Assembly (NCBI RefSeq): GCF_011745365.1
Contig: NW_024468916.1
Location: forward strand, 3,083,630-3,147,629
From: Cryphonectria parasitica EP155
Taxonomy: Eukaryota; Ascomycota; Sordariomycetes; Diaporthales; Cryphonectriaceae
Length of the DNA: 64,000 nt
Reading direction: 5' to 3'
The translations under genes were made by a program, and so were the position numbers. This document shows positions 10,267 through 20,832 of the stretch, piece after piece; position 1 is the stretch's first letter; every line of letters begins with the position of its first letter. Below the pieces are notes generated by a model. That model searched no databases, had not been told where the DNA came from, and saw only the letters and a program-made list of their open reading frames with translations.

Positions 10267-11257
10267 CGTAAGATGTTCGTATGACGATCGGAAAAGCGTT
10301 GGCTAGAATCAAGGTCGAAGGCAGAGGGCACAGCTGTCTATGAGGAGGGGCGTGCGCGGTAGTTGAGGGCTGTCGGATATGTGCTGTGACCATGCTCTGC
10401 ATCTGAGAACAACAATTGCAAAAAGAAGCTTGGGCTCCTGTGCGACACTAAGGGTAGAGAGCGACTGAAGGTCGGCTGTGTGTGACGGTTGTTGATGCAA
10501 AGGGAATTCGAAGGAGGAGGCTGGAGGAGAGAATGTCGTGAGTGAAGCGTTCTCGAACGGCCTTTCTCCTCTTTCAATGAGCCGAGAACCCAAACCAGAC
10601 GCAAGACCACGCACAATCCAGTGTTCACGATGGTCGCCTGCAAATAGGTGTCGCGGCGTGCAGGAAGGGTGGTGGGCCTCGGTGTGCTGCGAGGGAGGAT
10701 TGGGTGACGAGGACGAGGGAGGAGGAGCCCCTCGAGTTTGTTTGGTCGCAATCAGCCAACGTGGAGTTGTTTTCGGTCGGGGGGGGGGGGTGGTCGGGCG
10801 CCTGTTGTTGTGTTCCCAAGGTTACCTGCCCTGCCTGCCTGCGTACTGTACTACCACAGAGTCATAGTAATCGTACCCATGAAGTGTTAGTGGATCCAGC
10901 CGTAGCCTAACGCGCCTAAATCGAAGGGGGCCTGGTTGACTGGTTGTTTAGTAGGCATGGCTGGCAACCAAAACTGCGCCAAGCCGTTTTCATCACTAGA
11001 CCGGCTTTCATTCCAATACAAAATCTCGATGACGAGCGAGTGAGTGATGAAAGGGTTAGGGTTCTTTATAAATGCTCGTATTAAGTGCAGCAAGAAAAGA
11101 CTGAAATAATAAGAGAAATCGCTAACAACAACATGTGATCTTAGCAGTGAAACAGCCAGACAAAGCTGATTTTGGCCCTGGTTCTGGCCTGGCTAGTACT
11201 TCCACACGTGCTCCTCTTAAGTTCCACAAATTCTCGCTTCTCATGGACGACATGACC
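10267..11257. other. intergenic: coiled-coil gene promoter
   Basis: No gene is supported. It contains the upstream region of the coiled-coil gene, a G run near 10779-10788, and a telomere-like AGGGTTAGGGTT motif at 11052-11063. Open frames on either strand are GC-biased shadows. Confidence 0.5.
11052..11063 (+). promoter_or_regulatory. telomere-like motif
   Basis: AGGGTTAGGGTT in intergenic DNA, downstream of the GPI-type protein gene and about 790 bp upstream of the coiled-coil gene. Function is unknown. Confidence 0.3.
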
Positions 11258-12057
11258 TCACAGGGCCATGGCTACTCCGACGATGCCGGCGAGGCCCGCA
11301 GCAGCAACGTTCAGGCCTTCCTTCCTCGCTGCGCCAGTGGCGGCCGCAGAGCTTGAAACAGAGGTGCTAGACGCGGTCCCCGATACCTCTGTAACACCGC
11401 TGCTGGTCTTGGACGCTCCAGATGCGGCTGATGACGATGGCTCAGCCGTACCAGTGGCGGACGATGACGCCTCTGAACCCGTGCTCGTTGCGCTGCTGCT
11501 GCTGCCACTGCCAGAAGAGAGCTGGTCCAGCCCCGCGGTGATTGTGACTTGTACCATACTGTCCGTGATATCACTCAGGACCGTTGTGGACGTCCCAGGA
11601 AAGTTGGCCTCGGATCCGGCGTCCGTCTCGGTGCAGCTGGCTGTGTTCGAGGCGACATTGCAGTCGGCGTCCAGGCTTCTACATGTTTGAACGTGTGATT
11701 AACATATGCAACCCGGCCAAGGAGCGTTCGAAAGGAAGTAGGAAGGATGGGATATGCTCCCTTCCCTCTTCTCGGCGTTCTTCTGCAGACTTACATGGCA
11801 CCGGCCTCGGTGTAGTGGATACCCAACGTCGACGGGCCTGAGGTGAAGCTAACGCCCTCTCCAAAGCCGCAGTCGCTGGAATCTGTGCCCGCGGCGCAGT
11901 TTATGAAGTAGGTAGTAGCCTGTGGAGCGGCTGACACGACGGACGCGACAATATTGTCGCCCTCAAAACCATATAGGAACAGGCTGGTGACGGAGGTCGA
12001 CTGGGCGACTGTCAACGCCGCGAGCGAGGCAGCAATGAGCAGAGAACGGGACGTCAT
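11258..12057 (-). CDS. Ser-rich GPI-anchored-type cell-surface protein
   Basis: CDS complement(join(11258..11678,11795..12057)), 227 residues, one 116-bp intron (GTAAGT...TAG). The start at 12057 gives a clear signal peptide, MTSRSLLIAASLAALTVAQS. The N-terminal half is a small Cys-containing domain (Cys in FINCAAGTDSSDC, and again in DADCNVASNTASC). The C-terminal half is a Ser/Thr/Ala/Gly-rich stretch (about residues 130-205) suited to O-mannosylation, ending in a hydrophobic tail (NVAAAGLAGIVGVAMAL) typical of a GPI-attachment signal. Expected location is plasma membrane or cell wall. This architecture is common among uncharacterised fungal wall proteins; no enzymatic domain is visible. 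Confidence 0.88.
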
Positions 12058-13055
12058 CCTTGAGAAGAGCGTGTGATTTAAGACTAGAGAAAAGAACAGA
12101 AACGAGTGAAGCACAAGGTGAGGTGAAGAATAGAATGATTGGTTATGAAGAAAACCCAGAAAAGCAGAATGAAAAAGAAGAAAAAAAGACAATCAAAGGA
12201 GACGAGAGTTGATAAATTGGGATGGTGTCGACCCGGAGGAGGGAACATTACCAGGACGGGATTGTCAGAGTTTAGTGAGTTCTCGGGCCTTGAGGATAAT
12301 TAATGTTAAATTTAAGCGTGTCTCGAAGTTGCCTCCTAAAGCGCCATCATCCTTACTAGGAACTTCAGCCCCATACGCTAGGCATCGCCGCATCAGAGAA
12401 TCGTAGACTCCGGTGCCGATGGCAAAAAAGATGGCGAGCTTGCCCTGCAAAATGTAAGTCTGTGGATTTCCCCTATGCAATAGAGACGGGGTTCTCAGGG
12501 TCCCAGCATAATGACCCATAAAACGTCGTCTTTGAGGATTTCAGACACAAAAAACCCCGGTCTTTCCCCTTTCCTTTCCAACATTCCTACGGGATGATGA
12601 AATGGTCATGGAAAACTTTCACTGTGACAATCAGTACATGGCTTTTACCCAAGAACAATGCCTATGGCTATAAGAATTGCCTGTTATCAAATCTACGATG
12701 AAATATACCGTGTTTAAAGGCTCTTGGTGGGAGTGGATCTTGAAGGAACTGGATCTTGTACATATGATGGTCACAGCGACCAGTGGAATCGCCATTACTA
12801 AGGCCCTCTGACCATGGTACGAATTGTGGTGTGATTTGATTTTTAGAATCATAATCATGGCTCAAGAATCCCGAAGTCCGAGCAGTTGCAGAGTAGTGAA
12901 TGTGCATACCCGGCAGCTTGTCTACCTTGGGATCGATAATTCTTGGAATCAATCATATCATTCGGAAGCAATGGTGCTGGACAGCGTGCATGCAGATACC
13001 GATGAAACCGAATATACAAACAAATTTTGGTCGCCAACCCCTGGCCGTGAGTTCC
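12058..13055. other. intergenic: promoter of surface protein gene
   Basis: No gene is supported. It spans the upstream region of the GPI-type gene and the 3' flank of the small disordered-protein gene. Purine-rich DNA lies at about 12160-12200. Confidence 0.5.
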
Positions 13056-13414
13056 TTATGGCCCAGCCAGATTTGGTCCCTTCGCTGCACCACCCGGCAC
13101 AGCAGACCCTAGCCCCTTTGTACCAGGTTCATTCACCGGCTTCCAGGTTGCCTTGGTTTCGAGGGCCTCTTCAATTCGGCCGTCAGGACCCGGGAGGCCG
13201 CTGTCCGAGGCGACAGGTGCTGCTCCTGGTATGGCTGCCTCGCTATGGGCTGGGGCGTTCTCCGCGCCGAGTCCCTTTGCTGCCGAGGGTGTTAGTCTTG
13301 TCCCCACGTTGTTGGGGCAAAGTCGAGGTGATTTGTGTGGGACTTGCCTGCTGCATCCCTCTTCAGGAACTTGTCAGATGGCTCTTGGCCTCCAGGAACC
13401 TTTGTGTGAGACAT
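13056..13414 (-). CDS. small disordered hydrophilic protein, GC-AG intron
   Basis: Hypothetical protein of 96 residues from complement(join(13056..13279,13348..13414)). The 68-bp intron has a GC donor (AG|GCAAGT on the coding strand), a CTAAC branch site and a CAG acceptor. Splicing joins an ATG exon (MSHTKVPGGQEPSDKFLKRD) to an exon that would otherwise lack a start. The product is rich in Gly, Ala, Pro and Lys, with a repeated K-G-L-G motif (AAKGLGAENAP and GTKGLGSAVP), and has no signal peptide or membrane segment, so it is probably intrinsically disordered and soluble. It resembles small stress- or development-related fungal proteins only in general character; no function is assigned. It is divergent from the Saf4-type gene. 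Confidence 0.72.
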
Positions 13415-14382
13415 GGTGGACTGGTGAGTTTGAAGACGTAATCGAACAAAAGTGTGACGACGGTAAATTCTGTTGATGTTCGGTTCTGGGAAGGATGTTT
13501 TCCTGAGAGGTGTGGGGAAGGTGATTGGAATTATTGCTCAAGAGGAAACTTAGACAGTCGTCTGCCCGACGGTGTGAATCACCCTTGCTATATAAATAGT
13601 CATCGAGGCAAGACAAACGTCACTCTGAAGCCTCACAAACACCAGCCTGACGTCACATACTTCTGATCGACTCTTTCTTATGCAACACGGCCAGATAACG
13701 GACCTCCTGTTCCTGGGAAGATGATCATTGCAGATCAGAGAGCTGTGCCCTATCCCGCTGTTCCTGACGTCCCCCTTGTAAGCATTGAATTCTTAGCTGT
13801 TCGCTATAGTATCCTTTGGAGCTTTTTACAGGTCAAGTTTGTAAGTCGTGCCGCGCAAACCCCATGTTATGTACGAGGCTGGAGACACCATCGGACTTCC
13901 GAGGCTTGATCACATTATCACAACCATAATTACATCAACTCTTGACTATTAGTCTGACATGTCAAGAATTGAGATCTAAATTGGGAGCTCGTCATGGCTC
14001 GAGTAATTTCCTGCATTTTATTTCAGCCTGTCGGACGGCTGACTTGATAGTGAATGGTACTCAGGGTTAGGGTTAACGGGCTGATACATTTCGCACCAGC
14101 CTTGAACTTCATCATTCTCATCAACCAAAACATGCCAAACCCTTTCAACTTTCCTTTGTCATCTCACGCAACAGCCATCTCCCCAACGACATAACCCTCG
14201 CCGAAAAATAACGCTACCGACACTCATCAGAGAACTTATCCAACGTCTTTCTGCGAGGCTGCAACTGCACTCTACATTCTTTGTCGTCGTTACCGTTGCC
14301 ACCTTCCTTCTTCCTCCCAGGTGCCCTGCCTCATCTTGTACTCACTCCCTTGAGGGTTGCACACCCTCGGTTCTCCTTCAAG
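13415..14382. other. divergent promoter region (small protein / Saf4-type gene)
   Basis: 968 bp between two divergently transcribed genes; no gene is supported within it. It contains a telomere-like motif at 14063-14076 and a pyrimidine-rich leader just before the downstream ATG. An upstream TTG in frame with the splicing-factor ORF is not taken as a start. Confidence 0.5.
14063..14076 (+). promoter_or_regulatory. telobox-like motif upstream of Saf4-type gene
   Basis: AGGGTTAGGGTTAA lies 307-320 bp upstream of the splicing-factor ATG. This is the longest of three telomere-like motifs in the window. Regulatory function is inferred only. Confidence 0.35.
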
Positions 14383-15504
14383 ATGCAAGGCTTCAACATG
14401 GGCCGCTACGTGCCCCCCGAGCACGAGGGCGTCCTCTCCGCCAACCAGGCCTCCGGCAAGGGCTACGCCCTCGGCGCCCGTGCCTCCAAGCTGCGGACTG
14501 AGGGCGTCATAACCGTCCGTTTCGAGATGCCCTTTGCTGTCTGGTGCGACCACTGTCGGCCCCACCCCCAGATTATCGGCCAGGGCGTGCGCTTCAACGC
14601 CGAGAAGAAGAAGATCGGGAATTACTACTCCAGCCCCATCTTCTCGTTCCGCATACGCCATGCCGTCTGTGGCGGCGTCATCGAGGTGCGCACCGACCCC
14701 AAGAACACAGCGTACGTGGTTGTGTCGGGCGGCCGGAAGAGGGACACGGGTGAGGGCAAGGCGGCAGATGAGAGCCTGGTGGGGGACGGCCCGCTCATCA
14801 CACCGGCGGAGCGCGAGGAGCAGCGCGAGACCGCCTTCTCGAACCTCGAAAAGACCATCGAGGACCGCGCCGCGCTCGAGAGGGCCAAGGAGAGGATCGA
14901 CGAGATCGGCGAGGTCAGTGCACGGCAGTGGGACGATCCCTATGCGAGGAACCAGGCGCTGCGAAAGTCGTTTCGCGTGGGGAGAAAGGCGAGGGAGAAG
15001 GAGGCCGAGGCTGCGGAGGACATCAAGGAACGGCTTGGGCTGGGCATCGAGCTGTTGCCCGAGACGGAGGAAGATGCGCGGCGGGCACGGCTGGTGGAGT
15101 TTGGTGCGGCGCCCGACCGGGACAGGGAAGAGAGCAGGGCGGAGGGTCGAGTGCTCGCCCAGCCGCTGTTTGGTGGAAACCAGCCGAGGCAGACGGGTAC
15201 GGCAGCGGCGACGACGACGGCCAGCGCGAACGCGAGTGTGCCACCAAGAAAGCTGCTGAAATCGGAGCGGGCTGCTTCGAAGATGAAGCAGTCACTGGTT
15301 TCAGAGATTGTCGGCAACACACGCCTGGCGAGCGACCCCTTCTTGGGGCCGAGGGGCAGGGAGCTGACGAGATCCACTCCTTCTATTCATGGCTTGAAGA
15401 GGAAACGGAATCCCGCCAAGGAATATAGCTCTTCACTGGAGGACAGACCGGCTGAGAAGGTGGCTGCCGTGTCTTCTGGTCTTGTGGATTATGATTCAGA
15501 CTGA
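14383..15504 (+). CDS. saf4: Saf4/CCDC130-type spliceosomal protein (CWC16 family)
   Basis: Single-exon 373-residue member of the Yju2/CWC16/CCDC130 family, which associates with the spliceosome during the catalytic steps. Family blocks: MQGFNMGRYVPPEHEG at the N-terminus, VRFEMPFAVWCDHC (zinc-ligand pair), FNAEKKKIGNYYSSPIFSF, then HAVCGGVIEVRTDPKN and YVVVSGG. The Y-Y-S-S-P-I form fits the CCDC130/Saf4 branch better than Yju2. One usual Cys of the second zinc pair appears as His (HAVC). The C-terminal half is charged and helical, then disordered with a basic HGLKRKRN patch. The ATG at 14383 is preferred because the conserved N-terminus starts there; the open frame upstream begins only with TTG. 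Nuclear location is expected. Confidence 0.9.
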   Translation: MQGFNMGRYVPPEHEGVLSANQASGKGYALGARASKLRTEGVITVRFEMPFAVWCDHCRPHPQIIGQGVRFNAEKKKIGNYYSSPIFSFRIRHAVCGGVIEVRTDPKNTAYVVVSGGRKRDTGEGKAADESLVGDGPLITPAEREEQRETAFSNLEKTIEDRAALERAKERIDEIGEVSARQWDDPYARNQALRKSFRVGRKAREKEAEAAEDIKERLGLGIELLPETEEDARRARLVEFGAAPDRDREESRAEGRVLAQPLFGGNQPRQTGTAAATTTASANASVPPRKLLKSERAASKMKQSLVSEIVGNTRLASDPFLGPRGRELTRSTPSIHGLKRKRNPAKEYSSSLEDRPAEKVAAVSSGLVDYDSD

Positions 15505-16031
15505 TCTGATTGTCCAAAAAAGCACCACACCCCCTCCCCTTTGGTCCGACTATTTTGTTTCGTCGTTTTATGATACCATCTTAGGATTTGCTAGGAAATC
15601 CTGCACCTAGTTATATACCGCCTCCACGGCTTGTGCTCAAGTTATGCCGAATCATGCAAAGTATAATGTAGCGAATAAGCTTTGTGAGCAGGTATATTTG
15701 CCACAAGTGCTGTTTCTAGAGACCTCCGATGATTACTCCTTGAAAATGAGAGACAGAAAGAAAGAGAGAGGAAAAAGAAGTAAATCCAAGTGTGTGTCTC
15801 CTTCCACTGCCCCTTCTGAGGGCCACCCCCCTTTAGACCTATTGAAGTCCAGCCTGGCAACCCGACTTCGTCTAAGGCCAAAAGATCAGGAAGACAAGGG
15901 GGGAAGAAAAAAAAGGACAAACAGCGCGCCCGACATCCAGACATGTAGACCCCGCGACCTACCAATGATGATCATAACGCCGTTGCTGAGGGGGAAGAAT
16001 AGGAAATTTGATTGTCCATGGAGGTCCCAGG
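15505..16031. other. convergent 3' region
   Basis: 3' flanks of the Saf4-type gene and of ubc8, which converge here. No gene is supported; purine-rich stretches and short shadow frames only. Confidence 0.5.
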
Positions 16032-17314
16032 TCACACATCGTCCAGGCGACCTGCAGGCTCCTCGTCTTCATCCTCACCGAAGCTGGCCACGGAGCTCAT
16101 GTCGTCGTCGTCCTCGCTCTCTGCACCAGCCTCCTCGGCGGCATCCTTGCTCGCATATCGCTGAACGTACTCTGTTCCAAATGTAAGCGTGTGAGGCAGT
16201 TGAATGAGAATAATTATTCGGGAAACGGGGAGAATGTTCAGGGAAGACAAAGAAAAAGAGAAGGGAGGAGGGAAAGAAGAAAATAGAAGGCCTTACCTCG
16301 AACCTTGGAGTCATACGAGGCTTGGTCCCTGAGCATCAAGGCAGCGGCCTCGCCGTTCAGGGGATCGGAGGGGTTTGGATAGCGCAGGAGATGGGGGAGG
16401 AATGCCTCGAAGATGTTGATCATATCATACATTGGCGACCAGGTCTGATTGATGACGTCGAGACAGACGGAGCCGGATCTGGTATCCACGCGACACTTGT
16501 TAGTGATGTCTTCTTCCTCTTCCGGGCTTGAACCTCCTACGTTCTATTCGCGCTCAGAGAATAGGAAATTTCTTCCCCCAAATGATCCCTCTAGACATAG
16601 GAATGATTGGACTCGTGTCCGCTGGTCCACTTACAGCTCGTCTATGTTGGGGTGAAAAATTCGGTTGGTGAAGCCGATGCTGGGGGACTTGTAGGGGTAC
16701 TGGTCGGGTAGCTCGACGTGGACCTTCCAGACACCGCCCTCAAAAGGTGCTGCTCTCCTCGTCAGTTTATTGCCCCCGCCTTCTTTCCTTCTCTTTGCCG
16801 CGACATACTGTCTGTAGGTCCCTTGAACTTGACGTAGAATTCCTGCCTGTTCGAGCATCGTGAGTAACGGGCCGAGGGGAGCTGTAGCGTTCATCGTCGA
16901 CGGTCGGGGATTCCTCACACTGCAGACAAGAGTTAGCCACACCATGGCAGGATTCTGCAAGAGGATACATATTTGCTGTTGAGGATTGGGACGAAGGAAA
17001 ATGTTTGGGGGAAGATCACGCACTGTTGTCGTTGACCAATGTGACCTCGTAGTCGCTCATGAGCCTGCTCCAAATTAGCAATCACGAATGGTTTGCCAGA
17101 GCTGGGACAACCCATACATCCTAGAGACACGTTAGCAAGACTATAGAGGACTCCCAAAGAGCAGTTGCACCGTCATCGAGGCGGGAGACGCACTTCATGA
17201 CCTAGAAAGAGAAACGCCGCCAAGGTTAGCATCTAGATACGACCGAACAACCTCTCGACCAAGACCAAAGAGCCTACTCACATCAGTCTCGATCCGCCGT
17301 CGGGGGCTCGCCAT
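16032..17314 (-). CDS. ubc8: ubiquitin-conjugating enzyme E2, Ubc8/UBE2H type, with micro-exons
   Basis: E2 enzyme whose yeast orthologue Ubc8 works with the GID/CTLH ligase in degrading gluconeogenic enzymes. My model has nine exons: complement(join(16032..16171,16297..16478,16635..16749,16809..16846,16919,17024..17064,17118..17120,17194..17201,17282..17314)), total 561 nt, 186 residues. Exons of 8, 3 and 1 nt are needed to rebuild the conserved N-terminus ([20 protein letters not shown]); each is flanked by good acceptor and donor sites, and most upstream introns show a CTAAC/CTAAT-like branch site. The core has [29 protein letters not shown], the active Cys in [13 protein letters not shown], and [16 protein letters not shown]. 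The tail is acidic and ends [10 protein letters not shown], typical of fungal Ubc8. Introns are 53-156 bp. The gene is divergent from panB. Confidence 0.93.
16919..16919 (-). other. ubc8: single-nucleotide exon of ubc8
   Basis: On the coding strand the sequence reads CTAACTCTTGTCTGCAG, then T, then GTGAGG. The single T lies between a complete acceptor (with branch site) and a complete donor. It joins the A ending exon 17024..17064 to the G starting exon 16809..16846, giving the ATG codon of the conserved N-D-N-M-Q-E-F segment. Without it the reading frame is lost. Confidence 0.8.
17118..17120 (-). other. ubc8: three-nucleotide exon of ubc8
   Basis: Coding-strand GAT between CTAACGTGTCTCTAG and GTATGG. 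It joins AA (end of the 8-nt exon 17194..17201) to G (start of 17024..17064) to make Lys-Met codons in the conserved D-V-M-K-M-L-M-S-D-Y segment. Confidence 0.78.
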
Positions 17315-18905
17315 ATTGCCTGCGCGTGGTGGTAGTGATGGTGGTGGCGGCTTCAAGAGTTCCACGGGTTCGACTGTTGTGTCTTGAAGACTGCTGCAGA
17401 TGTTGGCGGTGGCCGGAAGGGGGAAGGGCGTGGGGAGAAAGCAACGACGTCAGTGCTCTAGTTCGGTCGGGCGCGGGCGTCGCGGAAAGAGTCGAAGGTC
17501 GCTACAATGCTCAGAGAGATGCCAAAGAAGGTCAAAGTGACGAAGAGAGTCAAGAAAAGCTTGATGGGAAGGAGAACAAGGTGGGAAAACAGATAGTGAC
17601 TGTATGGGAGACTTGTCGTGGTTCGATGTGAGGCGTGAAGTAGAGTGAGGCGAGGTGAGTAGAGTTCGGATGCCTGACGTTTACCCTTTGCTCTAAGTAG
17701 ATTACAGAGGCCGGGACCGGGAACGGGGGAGGGGCCAACGTAGGACGAGGGGGGGGGGGGGGGCAATTGTACAGGGGACGACAAAGAGGTGAAGGGCTGC
17801 CCTAACCATCAAAGGGTAGGACAGTATGGAGCTACGTGGGGTTGTTCCTACGTCGTGTGGGTGTATCACAGTGCACTCTGTCTGGGCGTGTATGGCCAGG
17901 TACCCCGGCAGCTGGGTCACAGGGATCATGACGCCCAGGATGATGGATGTGATGGTACATAGGGACATTTCGGGCTTCATGACTCTTGAGTCACTTTGTT
18001 TCTCTCTCTCCCCCTCTCTCTTCCTCCATTCTTCTTGTTCCGATTTCTTCTTCTCATGGTTATTCATCTATCATTATTGTTTCTTCTTCTTCTTCTTTCC
18101 CTTCTGCTTTGTCCACTAGTTGAAGGAATGAGGGGTATTCTCATGACGAGAGAGATGACTACTAGTAGATAAGGAAGGCTATTATAATAGAGCAAGGCTG
18201 ACATGATATATGTATACTTACATACAGTTTATAAAAAATATTTTATTTTGCATCTGACATTGAAACAACACGTATATCACCAACGCTTGTGGAAATCATT
18301 CGGCTCACGCTTTTAGTTGTCTCGTGTGTCGATTGTAATTCTCCAGTAAAGGGCCTAGTACTGGTGTGTTATTGAGTAGCACTATAACATTTAGTGGGAT
18401 GCCTGTCATAAAAGGCCATGCCTGTCTACGTACTAAGCCTCGGCTGGACTGGCCCCGGCCCCCTCCCAAACCCCTAAACGGCCCTCACAGCAGCGGCTGG
18501 CATGCAGTACATAAACCACCTGGAGAGCAAGTACTAAAGTATGTAAGCAGCATGGGTCCCGCCGCCCCCCAATAGGGAAAACCAATCCGAGGCTGACATG
18601 CCCTTTTCTACGCCTGCAACTATCATCATGATGAGAACTTTCGGTGTATAAAAACTGCCAGCTTGCAAATTACTGTCCGCGATCGAGGATGGATACGCTC
18701 TTTTCGTTCTCTTATCCCTACCATTTCGAAACCGGTCAATGAGTGATTTCTGATCGGGAATGGTTTTTGAAGAAGGGAAAGAAAAAAATAAATTATTCCA
18801 TAAATTTCCTCCCGAGTCTTTCAGATCTTAGCCACCATCGCCAATCTGGATACATAAGTACTCAAGTACACAGCATACACTTATATTTCATGCTTTGCAT
18901 ACACG
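17315..18905. other. divergent promoter region (ubc8 / panB)
   Basis: 1.6 kb without a supportable gene. It holds the upstream regions of ubc8 and panB, a 14-base G run at about 17750-17763, pyrimidine-rich DNA at 17998-18115, and an AT-rich stretch near 18180-18260. Confidence 0.5.
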
Positions 18906-20116
18906 ATGAACACTTTCTCAACAACACTACGGTCATGCGCTACCCTGGCGCGGGTCTCGCCTCACCCACCATCACCTTCACTGCGCATCTCACCATCCCT
19001 TCTCGTCGCCCGCCCCCTCCTGTTCTCGTCCCCGTCGCCCTCGCAGACCCGTCACAGTTCCCACTCCCCACTAGGCACACCACATGCTGCAACAAGAAAG
19101 AAGATCACCCTCGGCACACTCCGATCCATGTATCAGAAGAACGAGCCCATCACCATGATCACGGCCCATGACTTCCCGTCCGCTCACGTTGGCGATGCAG
19201 CGGGCATGGACATGATCCTTGTCGGTGACAGCCTCGCCATGGTCGCTCTCGGGATGGAGGACACAAGTGAGGTGTTGGTGGAGGAGATGCTGTTGCACTG
19301 TCGAAGTGTTGCGAGGGCGACCAGGTCCGCATTTACCGTAAGAAAACCACCGTCTCTCCTTAGTACATTTCATCTTATCATCTTCGCTTTTCGCCTCCCC
19401 ACCCAGCGTGGCACCGGAGTGGAAAATTCACTTTTAGTTCTTCTCGTCTTGTCCCCCTCCCCCCCCCCCCTCCTCTTTCTTTTTGAGGTCAGGCCGTTCT
19501 GACCACCTTACAGGTTGGCGACCTCCCAATGGGCTCATATGAGATCTCGCCCGAGCAAGCCCTAGAGACGGCGATCCGCTTCATCAAGACTGGGAGAGTA
19601 CAGGGCATCAAGCTCGAAGGCGGGAGAGAGATGGCGCCGTCCATCAAGCGCATCACCACAGCCGGCATCCCCGTCTTAGCACATGTCGGCCTCACGCCGC
19701 AGCGGCAAAATGCCCTCGGCGGGTTTAGGGTGCAGGGCAAGACAGCAGCCGGCGCACACAGAGTGCTTGACGATGCACTGGCCGTGCAGGAGGCTGGCGC
19801 ATTTGCTTGTGTCCTCGAAGCCGTGCCCGCCGAGGTCGCTGCCCTCATCACCAAGAAGTTGTCCATTCCGACCATCGGTATCGGTGCAGGCAATGGATGC
19901 TCTGGTCAGGTGCTGGTGCAGATTGACATGATGGGGAACTTCCCACCTGGACGCTTTCTGCCCAAATTTGTCAAGAAGTATGGCGATATCTGGTCCGAGA
20001 GCATGAAGGCCATGAAGGCATACCGGGATGAGGTCAAGAGCCGGGCATACCCGGCACCTGAACACACATACCCGATATCGAAAGCAGAATTAGAGGCGTT
20101 CGAAAAGTCCATATAG
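18906..20116 (+). CDS. panB: 3-methyl-2-oxobutanoate hydroxymethyltransferase
   Basis: Ketopantoate hydroxymethyltransferase, the first committed step of pantothenate and CoA synthesis; it transfers a hydroxymethyl group from 5,10-methylene-THF to 2-oxoisovalerate. CDS join(18906..19337,19514..20116), 344 residues; the 176-bp intron has a long C/T tract before the CAG acceptor. The first ~60 residues are Ser/Arg/Pro-rich with no acidic residue, fitting a mitochondrial presequence. Motifs: ITMITAHDFPSAHVGDAAG, ILVGDSLAMVALG (metal-binding Asp), the junction giving VGDLPMGSYE, IKLEGG, IPVLAHVGLTPQ, and IPTIGIGAGNGCSGQVLV. The downstream neighbour ATG12 converges with only about 180 bp between stops. 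Confidence 0.95.
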
Positions 20117-20297
20117 CCGTGCGGATGGGAGCATACGTGCTACAGCTCGCTGTAGGCGCCTCGAACCTTTGGGTCGAGTGCAAATCTGTCCGTCAGCTGT
20201 TCTGGCCCCTCTTCTTTCTCATATCCTTTAGAATCTAGCCGTCCATTGAGCGCAAATTCTGTGTGTGTTTTCGTGCCCGACGCATGGCTTGTATCGC

Positions 20298-20832
20298 TCA
20301 GCCGAAGGCGGGCGTCAACGAGTATCCAACATTAAGCTGGTCATTTGAATCCTTGAAGCACTATCCCCAAGGGTACAGCCAGATCTGTCAGCACCAGGCA
20401 AGGGTTTGACACGGGCCACAATGTCGGGCTCACCCTCCACAGATTCCCAACAATTTCATCCAACGCAGGCGCAAATGTCGAGTTGACATACAGGAACAGG
20501 CTCTCGCCTTCCCCGACCTTTAAAATCCTCCGCAAGTACGCCACGACAGCCTCAAACTTGGCCGCCGCGCTGATCCTCGATAGCTCCCTCTTCTGCGACA
20601 GGGGAGGCGCCGACCCGCCGACGGGCTTGAAGCGCACAATGACCTTTTGCTCAGTAGGGAACAAGCTGGCGTTGGCTTCGGCAAGCGCCGAGGCCGAGTC
20701 GCGTGGGAGGCTAGTGAGGATGAGCGAGGCGGTCATCGTGAGGGGCAGATCGGGTGAAGGGGAAGCCGAGGGGATGTCGGGTTCGGTGGGGGCGCCGCCC
20801 GGCGTAGGCGTGGAGGAGGACGACGAGGACAT
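20298..20832 (-). CDS. atg12: ubiquitin-like autophagy protein Atg12
   Basis: Ubiquitin-like modifier conjugated to Atg5 through Atg7 and Atg10; the Atg12-Atg5 conjugate drives Atg8 lipidation. CDS complement(join(20298..20360,20434..20832)), 152-153 residues, one 73-bp intron (GTGAGC...TAG). The N-terminus is a Ser/Pro-rich disordered tail. The ubiquitin-like fold follows: [14 protein letters not shown], then [19 protein letters not shown] and NLWR. The last exon encodes [20 protein letters not shown], ending in the obligatory C-terminal Gly. The ATG at 20832 is chosen; an in-frame ATG at 21099 would add a non-conserved extension and is likely in the leader. Confidence 0.94.

Noticed and set aside
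14281..14382. Upstream in-frame extension of the Saf4-type protein
   Set aside because: Starts with TTG and encodes a non-conserved segment; the family N-terminus begins at the ATG at 14383.
16847..17023. A single intron joining exons 17024..17064 and 16809..16846 of ubc8 directly
   Set aside because: The phases do not match (one base left over on the 5' side, and the 3' exon needs two), so a direct join shifts the frame.
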